From Bacteroidota bacterium (GTDB lineage: Bacteria > Bacteroidota > Bacteroidia > Chitinophagales > Chitinophagaceae), in assembly GCA_023427575.1 (NCBI GenBank), contig JAEZAY010000546.1, forward strand, positions 1 through 10,273: DNA of 10,273 nucleotides, written 5' to 3'. A model generated the notes under the pieces. The model was not told where the DNA came from. It saw only the letters and a program-made list of their open reading frames with translations, and searched no databases. Both the position numbers and the translations under genes were made by a program. Below, one piece after another: positions 1-6,200 of this stretch. Positions within the stretch are counted from its first letter, which is position 1. Each line of letters begins with the position of its first letter.

Positions 1-338
1 TTGCAAAAGAGCGGGTTGACTGGGGCTTGGAGTTGATCGCGGCCACCATCGAAGCCGTTAATCTCCGGTTAAGACCGATCATTATGACTTCACTGGCATT
101 TATTTTGGGAGTATTGCCATTGGTATGTGCTTCCGGTGCCGTGGCAGTAGCGCGGGAAAGGATTGGCTGGACCGTATTCGGAGGAATGCTGGCGGCCACC
201 CTGCTGGCTATTTTTATAGTACCGGTCCTTTTTGTCATTATCACCCGGCTTGCCTACGGAAAGAAAAAACTGGCGGAACTGCAGGCTGCCTATCGACCGG
301 AAGATCATCTGGATGTGCTCCACGAAGACGATCTCTAA
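1..338 (+). CDS. RND efflux pump inner-membrane transporter, C-terminal end (5' partial)
   Basis: This is the last ~111 residues of a proton-driven RND (AcrB/MexB-type, HAE1-like) transporter, which exports drugs or other amphiphiles from the inner membrane or periplasm through a tripartite complex. The frame is open from base 3 and has no start in the window, so the 5' end lies upstream. Visible hallmarks are the charged approach AKERVDWG, then EAVNLRLRPIIMTSLAFILG, the highly conserved entry into the eleventh transmembrane helix, a small-residue turn (ASGAVAVA), and a last helix around VFGGMLAATLLAIFIVPVLF. The protein ends in a charged cytoplasmic tail (YGKKKLAELQAAYRPEDH onwards, very acidic at the end), as is common in this family. 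A bidirectional terminator follows within 35 bp, so this is probably the last gene of its operon unless an outer-membrane factor gene lies upstream. The family assignment is firm. The substrate cannot be inferred from this fragment. Confidence 0.93.
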   Translation, partial: AKERVDWGLELIAATIEAVNLRLRPIIMTSLAFILGVLPLVCASGAVAVARERIGWTVFGGMLAATLLAIFIVPVLFVIITRLAYGKKKLAELQAAYRPEDHLDVLHEDDL

Positions 339-369
339 AGCTGGAATTAAAAATGAAATTCTAAAAATA

Positions 370-409
370 AAAAAAGGACAAAAAGAGAAAACTCAATTTG
401 TCCTTTTTT
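370..409. terminator. Bidirectional intrinsic terminator between RND gene and tRNA-Gln
   Basis: A perfect 13-bp inverted repeat (370-382 pairing with 397-409, core GGACAAA/TTTGTCC) is flanked by an A-run on the left and a T-run on the right, so both strands end in a U-tract. The 14-nt loop holds a nested GAG/CTC mini-stem closed by AAAA. It lies between two convergent units: the RND gene ends 31 bp to its left and the tRNA 3' end is 2 bp to its right. It can therefore end transcription from both sides. Confidence 0.88.
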
Positions 410-411
410 AG

Positions 412-482
412 TTGCCCGACCAGGATTCGAACCTAGACAAACAGAACCAAAATCTGTCGTACTACCATTATACTATCGGGCA
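412..482 (-). tRNA. tRNA-Gln (anticodon UUG)
   Basis: Read on the minus strand, the segment folds as a complete cloverleaf. The acceptor stem is TGCCCGA (476-482) with TCGGGCA (413-419). The D-arm region contains AATGGTA. The anticodon stem ACAGA/TCTGT closes the loop TTTTGGT, giving anticodon TTG. The T-arm is CTAGG-TTCGAAT-CCTGG with the invariant TTCGA. The discriminator base is A (412). CCA is not encoded and must be added after transcription. The weak, U-rich start of the acceptor stem is typical of tRNA-Gln. The gene lies downstream of tyrS in the same direction but probably has its own promoter (534-565), and it ends at the bidirectional terminator. Confidence 0.96.
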
Positions 483-486
483 AAAT

Positions 487-502
487 TTCCGCTTTCGCGG
501 AA
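487..502 (-). other. GNRA-tetraloop hairpin in the tRNA-Gln 5' leader
   Basis: On the minus strand this reads TTCCGC-GAAA-GCGGAA, a perfect 6-bp stem capped by a GAAA tetraloop. It ends only 4 nt before the first base of the mature tRNA. It could be a structured precursor leader that affects RNase P or nuclease processing, or a remnant of a processing site if tyrS transcripts run through. There is no U-tract after it, so it is not an intrinsic terminator. The structure is seen directly. Its role is inferred. Confidence 0.5.
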
Positions 503-533
503 CCACCAGTTCTGGCTTTCACCAAAAGGAGTG

Positions 534-565
534 CAAAAATAAGGTCTCTGTAAAAATGTTCCAAA
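534..565 (-). promoter_or_regulatory. Candidate Bacteroidota-type promoter for tRNA-Gln
   Basis: On the minus strand, TTTG (562-565) lies 20 nt upstream of TATTTTTG (534-541). This matches the Bacteroidota primary-sigma pattern of a -33 TTTG/TTG and a -7 TAnnTTTG about 19-20 nt apart. Transcription would begin near 525-528 and give a leader of ~45 nt before the tRNA, containing the GNRA hairpin. It lies in the tyrS-tRNA spacer, so the tRNA can be made independently of tyrS. Confidence 0.55.
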
Positions 566-613
566 TGAATTTTTGATTTGGCGCAAAACAGAAATCTTTT
601 TTTACCGGTAGGG

Positions 614-1903
614 TCAGTTCGCCGGCAAGATCGCCCGCACCAAATAATGATTTTTCTTCCCCTTCTGAACCAGCAGATACTGCTGATGCAGCAACATTTT
701 TTCATTGATTTCCATTGCCGGATCTGAAACTTTTTTGCGGTTGATGCTGACTCCGCCGCTCTGGATCATTTTACGCGCCTCGCCCTTGCTGGGAAAAATT
801 CCGGATTCAGCCAGAAACTGCACGGCATCGATCCCGCTTACTATTTTATCCAGGTCGAAATCAAATCGCATCATATCTTCCATCGATTCCAGATCTTCTA
901 TGCTGAGCGATTCGGCGGGCGCCGTCAGATTGGAAAACAGTTTTTCGGTTATTTCGATCGCCTTCCGATATGCTTCTTCGCCATGAACCAGGATGGTAAC
1001 CTGTTTTCCCAGTTCCTTCTGCAGAATCCGGGCGGCGGGGTTTTCGGCATGTTTCGCCTGCAGCGATTCTACTTCTTCAGGCGCTAAAAAAGTGAAGATC
1101 CTGATCCACTTTTCAGCATCGGCGTCGGAGGCATTCAGCCAGAATTGATAAAATAAGTAAGGACTTGTTCTTTCGGGGTCCAGCCATACATTTCCCTTTT
1201 CTGTTTTGCCGAATTTCGATCCGTCTGCCTTGGTAATCAGCGGACAGGTGAAGGCAAAGGCTTCGCCGCCGGCCTTTCGCCTGACCAGCTCAGTTCCCGT
1301 TGTAATATTTCCCCACTGATCGCTGCCACCCATTTGCATTTTACAGTTCTTATGGGTATAAAGCCAGTAAAAGTCGTATCCCTGCATCAACTGGTAAGCA
1401 AATTCGGTGTAGCTGATCCCGGTTTCACCTTCGATTCTTTTTCGCACACTGTCTTTCGACATCATATAGTTCACCGTGATATGCTTGCCGGCATCACGTA
1501 AGAAATCGATAAAGCTGATATTTCTGAACCAGTCGTAATTATTCGCCATTTCCGCCGCATTTGGCCTGGAGGGGTCGAAATCGAGGAACTGTTCCAGCTG
1601 CGCTTTAATTCCGGCCACATTTTTTTCCAACTGTTCCTCACTCAATAACACCCGCTCTTCGCTTTTCATGGACGGGTCGCCAATCATCCCGGTGGCGCCT
1701 CCGATCAGGGCAATGGGCTTATGTCCATGCCGTTGAAAATGCTTAAGAAGCAGGATAGGTACAAGGCTGCCAATATGAAGAGAATCGGCCGTAGGGTCAA
1801 ATCCGATATAGGCCGTTGTGCTTTCTTTCTCCAGTTGTTCTTCAGTTCCCGGCATGATTTCCTGAAGCATGCCTCTCCAGCGTAATTCCTCGATCAGATT
1901 CAT
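614..1903 (-). CDS. tyrS: Tyrosyl-tRNA synthetase
   Basis: TyrS (EC 6.1.1.1) is a cytoplasmic class I aminoacyl-tRNA synthetase. It activates tyrosine with ATP and charges tRNA-Tyr. The 429-residue length is usual for the bacterial enzyme. The N-terminal catalytic domain shows [15 protein letters not shown] with the HIGH-type motif at residues 43-46 (HIGS), the tyrosine-pocket segment YQLMQGYDF (170-178), GGSDQWGN (192-199), and the KMSKS-type loop as KFGKT (230-234). This is the long-loop TyrS type. A C-terminal S4-like RNA-binding domain covers about residues 360-425 ([18 protein letters not shown]). The ATG at 1903 fits family N-termini ([11 protein letters not shown]). The leader is A-rich without a Shine-Dalgarno sequence, as is normal for this phylum. 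No T-box is visible upstream. No clear terminator follows the TGA stop, so some read-through into the tRNA is possible. All key motifs are present. Confidence 0.98.
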   Translation of the reverse strand: MNLIEELRWRGMLQEIMPGTEEQLEKESTTAYIGFDPTADSLHIGSLVPILLLKHFQRHGHKPIALIGGATGMIGDPSMKSEERVLLSEEQLEKNVAGIKAQLEQFLDFDPSRPNAAEMANNYDWFRNISFIDFLRDAGKHITVNYMMSKDSVRKRIEGETGISYTEFAYQLMQGYDFYWLYTHKNCKMQMGGSDQWGNITTGTELVRRKAGGEAFAFTCPLITKADGSKFGKTEKGNVWLDPERTSPYLFYQFWLNASDADAEKWIRIFTFLAPEEVESLQAKHAENPAARILQKELGKQVTILVHGEEAYRKAIEITEKLFSNLTAPAESLSIEDLESMEDMMRFDFDLDKIVSGIDAVQFLAESGIFPSKGEARKMIQSGGVSINRKKVSDPAMEINEKMLLHQQYLLVQKGKKNHYLVRAILPAN

Positions 1904-1986
1904 TGATAATATTTTTATTTTTACCTGCCTGGCGGTTTTTCCGCTTAAATTTTAAAGGGCAACAGCTGCCAGATCAATGCGTTGGA

Positions 1987-1994
1987 CAAATGTA
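1987..1994 (-). promoter_or_regulatory. Candidate -7 element of the tyrS promoter
   Basis: The minus strand reads TACATTTG, an exact match to the TAnnTTTG -7 consensus of Bacteroidota, 83 bp upstream of the tyrS start codon. No TTG is found at the expected -33 distance, so the call rests on the -7 box and its place in the divergent intergenic region. The resulting leader of ~75-80 nt holds two small stems (GCGG/CCGC at 1932-1944 and GGCA/TGCC at 1958-1970), too weak to call a regulator. Confidence 0.42.
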
Positions 1995-2075
1995 CGCAAT
2001 CGCAGTCCCTTCGCAGTGAAAATGCAATAAAATCAATTGAATTCCGTTTTTGATTACCTGATTAACATGCAGTGG

Positions 2076-2107
2076 TTGCAGCTAATATCCTGAAGAAATA
2101 GTCTTTG
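2076..2107 (+). promoter_or_regulatory. Weak candidate promoter of the porV-like/porU2-like operon
   Basis: TTG at 2076-2078 is followed after 20 nt by TAGTCTTTG (2099-2107). This resembles the TTG...TAnnTTTG pattern but has three bases instead of two between TA and TTTG. It ends 26 bp before the ATG at 2134, giving a short A-rich leader. The rest of the divergent region (1904-2133) shows no other plus-strand signal that I can support. Confidence 0.28.
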
Positions 2108-2133
2108 TTAATGCATATTCAGAAAAACTTTCA

Positions 2134-3246
2134 ATGAAAAAAATCCAAGGCCTGGCGGCGCTGGCTATCCTATTCTTTCTCTCCGGTACCGCTTCTTTCG
2201 GTCAGTTTCGAAAATATTCCAATGAATTTTTAAATATCGGTGCAGGAGCCAGGGGCCTTTCCATGGGCAGCGCACAAATCGCGTCTGTAAGCGATGGCAC
2301 GGCGGGGTACTGGAATCCGGCTGGTTTGGTGAATGTTAAAGACAATCCGCAGTTGAACCTGATGCATGCCGAATATTTCGCGGGAATTGGCAAATACGAT
2401 TATGCCGGACTGGCCATTCCCCTGAAAGACAACAAAAGGGTGCTGGGTCTTTCATTGCTTCGGTTTGCCGTAGACGATATTCCGAATACGATTTTCCTGG
2501 TTGAACCCGATGGAACGATCAACTTTTCAAATATTCAGACCTTTTCTTCCGCCGATTACGCTTTCCTCGTTTCACTGGCCCAACAGGTGGATTTAAAAAA
2601 AGACCGGAAGCTGAATGCCGGGATAAATGCCAAAGTGATTCACCGTAAAGCCGGCGATTTTGCAACCGCCTGGGGATTTGGTTTTGATGCCGGAATCCAG
2701 ATCATCGACAAAAAATGGAAGCTGGGCATTATGGCCCGCGATGTAACAACCACGTTTAACGCATGGTCGTATAATATCAATGAAAGAATGCGGGAAGTGT
2801 TTTTTGTAACGGAGAATGAGATCCCGGTAAAATCGACAGAGTTAACGGCGCCCAGGCTGATCCTTGGCGGAGCTTACAATTTCCGGCTTTCCCAAAATAT
2901 GAACCTGCTTGCCGAAATGAATCTTGATCTCACCTTCGATGGCCGCAGAAATACCGTGCTGGCTTCCGACCTGCTAAGCATGGATCCGAAACTGGGATTG
3001 GAAGCCTCATGGAAAAACCTTTTCTTCATCCGCGGCGGCATTCATAATTTTCAACAGGCTCTCGACGACGATGATGCATCCAATACATCAAAAGTTTGGA
3101 TTTACCAGCCGGCAGTTGGTGCCGGATTCCGGATTTCCAATGTCCAGATCGATTATGCATTCACGAATTTGGCCAACCAGTCGAACCCATTGTACACACA
3201 CGTATTTTCCGTAAAAGCAGACCTTCAGAAAAAGGCAAAAAAATAA
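2134..3246 (+). CDS. PorV/PorQ-family outer-membrane beta-barrel protein (type IX secretion)
   Basis: This 370-residue protein belongs to the PorV/PorQ (FadL/OmpP1-like) barrels of the T9SS. Such barrels sit in the outer membrane, bind cargo or its sorting domain as it leaves the SprA translocon, and hold it for the PorU-type transpeptidase. A signal peptide covers residues 1-23 (MKKIQGLAALAILFF, small residues up to SFG, then Gln). The family's N-terminal signature follows: NEFLNIGAGARGLSMGSAQI, then DGTAGYWNPAGL at about residues 53-64. The rest alternates amphipathic strands and polar loops (LGLSLLRFAVDDIPNT, LRLSQ-like strands, a basic tail ending KADLQKKAKK). The length fits PorV or PorQ. 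Position 32 bp upstream of a PorU-like C25 gene on the same strand supports a T9SS attachment role and co-transcription. Canonical porU and porV are often linked in the opposite order, and this sequence could be a paralogue, so I do not assign porV or porQ. Confidence 0.88.
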   Translation: MKKIQGLAALAILFFLSGTASFGQFRKYSNEFLNIGAGARGLSMGSAQIASVSDGTAGYWNPAGLVNVKDNPQLNLMHAEYFAGIGKYDYAGLAIPLKDNKRVLGLSLLRFAVDDIPNTIFLVEPDGTINFSNIQTFSSADYAFLVSLAQQVDLKKDRKLNAGINAKVIHRKAGDFATAWGFGFDAGIQIIDKKWKLGIMARDVTTTFNAWSYNINERMREVFFVTENEIPVKSTELTAPRLILGGAYNFRLSQNMNLLAEMNLDLTFDGRRNTVLASDLLSMDPKLGLEASWKNLFFIRGGIHNFQQALDDDDASNTSKVWIYQPAVGAGFRISNVQIDYAFTNLANQSNPLYTHVFSVKADLQKKAKK

Positions 3247-3278
3247 ATCCAATCCCCGAGAATACCTAACTCCAGAGT

Positions 3279-6200
3279 ATGAAAAAGATTTTTACATTGT
3301 TATTACTGGTTGCAAGCCTTCCGATGCTGGCTCAGCAGTACAACAATGAGTGGATCAGATATAATCAAACCTATTATAAGTTTAAAGTTGGAAAAGATGG
3401 TGTTTACCGGATTTCAAAATCCACACTGGAACAGGCAGGACTTGGATCCGTACCGGTGGAATCACTCGAACTTTGGAGAAACGGAGAACTTGTTCCCGTT
3501 TACCCTTCGGTAAACTCCGGCGTTTTACCCGAAGATGGATTTATTGAATTTTATGGCAAAAGAAATGATGGAAAGCCCGACCGCGACTTATACCGGGATC
3601 CGCAAAATCAGCACAGCGACAGGATAAGTCTGATGACGGATACCGCCATGTATTTTCTGAGCGTTAATAATAATTCCTCCGGTCGTTTTTTCCAGAATAC
3701 CGCCAACGATATCGCCGCCAATACACTTGGAGCAGAACCATATTTCATGCACAAACTTGACGTGGCTTACCGGAATATCATTAATCCCGGATATGCAGTG
3801 GTAATCGGAGAATATATTTATTCGTCTTCCTTTGATAAAGGGGAGTTCTGGTCATCCACCGAGATCAGACCTGCTACAAACTTCAACAGCAATAACTCAA
3901 ACCTGCAAGTTTTCGCCGGCGGGCCGGAATCGCGACTTTCTGTAGGGGCTTTTGGAAATGCGTTAAATACCCGTTCGTTTGCTGTTCGGTTAAACAATAC
4001 CGTTGTACTGGACACCAGCATGGATTATTTCAACGAAGTGCATACCAGTGTAGCGATACCAACCGGTTTATTAAGTGCCAATACGGCGAATCTGAATGTA
4101 AAGAACCAGTCGCCGGTCAGTACCGACCGGATGGTCATTTCCTATTTCAGCCTGGAATATCCGCGGCGCTTCAACTTTAACAATCAAACTTCTTTTGCTT
4201 TCGATCTGCCTGCAAAACCGGAAGGCTATTATCTGGAGATCTCCGGATTCAATACCGGCGGCGTTGCGCCTGTTTTATATGACCTCTCAACTAATTTACG
4301 GATCACCGGAAATATTGCAACGGCCGGGCTTGTTAAGTTCGCGATACCAGGTTCCTCGGTGGCCCGCAGCTTTGTGCTGGTAAGTCATGCGGCTGCCAAT
4401 CTGAATACGATAACTTCTTTAACAGCCAAACAATTCCGTCAGTTCAACCTAACCGCAAACCAGGGAAATTATCTGATCATTTCTCATCCGTATTTATACA
4501 ATGGGACCAATGGAAGAAATCCGGTGGCTGATTATAAGTCTTATCGCGAATCGGCCATAGGCGGCGGATATACCGTTCAACTGGTAGAGATTGAGGAACT
4601 TGTTGACCAGTTTGCCTTTGGTATCAAGGGTCATCCGCTATCAGTGAAAAATTTTCTTCGTTATGCCCGGGCGAATTTTGCCGCCCCAATGAAAAATGTT
4701 TTTTTGATTGGCAAGGGTGCAACATACAACGAATATCGCCTGAATGAAAGTAAACCACAGGCTGATCTCAGCAATCTGATACCAACATTTGGGAATCCTG
4801 CTTCGGATAATATGCTCAGCTCGTCATCGGTTACGAGTGCGGTGGCCGAAACTCCCATCGGCCGTTTGTCGGTTGTTAGTGGCGCCGAGATTGAAGATTA
4901 TCTTGAAAAGGTAATACAGTATGAGGCGGCACAGCGAAACTCTGCCCAAACCATCGCCGACAGGGCATGGATGAAAAACGTGGTCCATGTAACCGGATCC
5001 AGTGAAGTGTATCTGGGAACCATCCTCTGTAACTATATGGGGGTATACAGAAGCATCATTCAGGATACGACTTTTGGCGCCCATGTTCATACGTTTTGTA
5101 AAACAACCACCAATCCGGTAGAGCAGTTAAACAATGAAAAAATCCGCGAACTCTTCAAGGAAGGAATCAGCGTGCTTACTTATTTCGGTCACTCTTCAGC
5201 TACTACGCTCGAGTTTAATCTGGACGATCCGCAGAATTACGATAATGATGGAAAATACCCGGTTTTCTTTGTGAATGGTTGTAGTGCCGGAAATTTTTAT
5301 ACCTATAACCTGCAAAGATTCGAATCCACTGAAACGCTTTCTGAAAAATTCACGCTGGCAAAAAGAAGGGGTGGGGGCGCCTTTGTTGCAAGCTCGCATT
5401 ATGGGATTGTAAATTATCTGAACCTCTATGTAAACAATCTGTACCGCACGATTTCTGAATCGCGCTCGGATTATACGCTGGGAGAAATTCAGCAATACAC
5501 ACTCCGGGATGTTATCAATGTTTTTGGAGCGAATGATTTCTACTCCCGGATGCATGCCGAGCAAATTACCCTGCATGGTGATCCGGCTTTAAAGCTGAAT
5601 TCACAGCCCAAACCGGATTATGTGCTGGAAGAACCGCAGATCCAGGTAAATCCATCATTTATTTCTATTGCTGAAAGTTCGTTTGAAGTAAAAATCAAAG
5701 CCATAAATCTTGGAATCGCGATCAGGGATTCGGTCACCCTGCATGTAAAAAGACAGTTTCCGGATGGTTCCGTCAGTACTGAATTCGTGAAGAAAATTGC
5801 CGGCATAAAATATGCCGATTCTATCCAGATTGATATTCCGGTTGTGGCTACCCGTGATAAGGGATTGAACAAACTCATTATAACCATCGATTCGGAAAAC
5901 GATGTGGATGAAATTTCTGAAAGCAATAATACGGTAACCAGGGATGTATTCATTTATGAAGATGAAGCGCGCCCGGTTTATCCATACAATTTTTCCATAA
6001 TTAAAAAGAACAACCAGAAGCTTTATGCTTCAACGGCCAATCCGTTCAGCCTGTCGCGCCAGTATGTGATGGAAATGGATACCACTGAAAAATTCAATTC
6101 GGCCGCTAAAATTTCTAAAACGGTAACTGCCAGCGGTGGCGTAATGGAATTTGACCCCGGTATCAATTATAAAGAAAATATTGTGTATTACTGGAGAGTG

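Noticed and set aside
433..705. Minus-strand open frame of 90 codons overlapping the tRNA and the tyrS 3' end
   Set aside because: It runs through most of the tRNA-Gln gene and the end of tyrS in another frame, with a low-complexity Cys/Arg-rich product. It is not a gene.
1926..1970. Riboswitch or T-box in the tyrS leader
   Set aside because: Only two 4-bp stems are present and there is no T-box sequence, specifier stem or antiterminator. Such leaders are not expected in this phylum.
4824..5576. Open reading frames on the minus strand inside the PorU2-like gene (about 4824-5090 and 5196-5576)
   Set aside because: They lie opposite a continuous, motif-rich coding frame, have no recognisable protein features and no promoter. 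They are antisense shadows.
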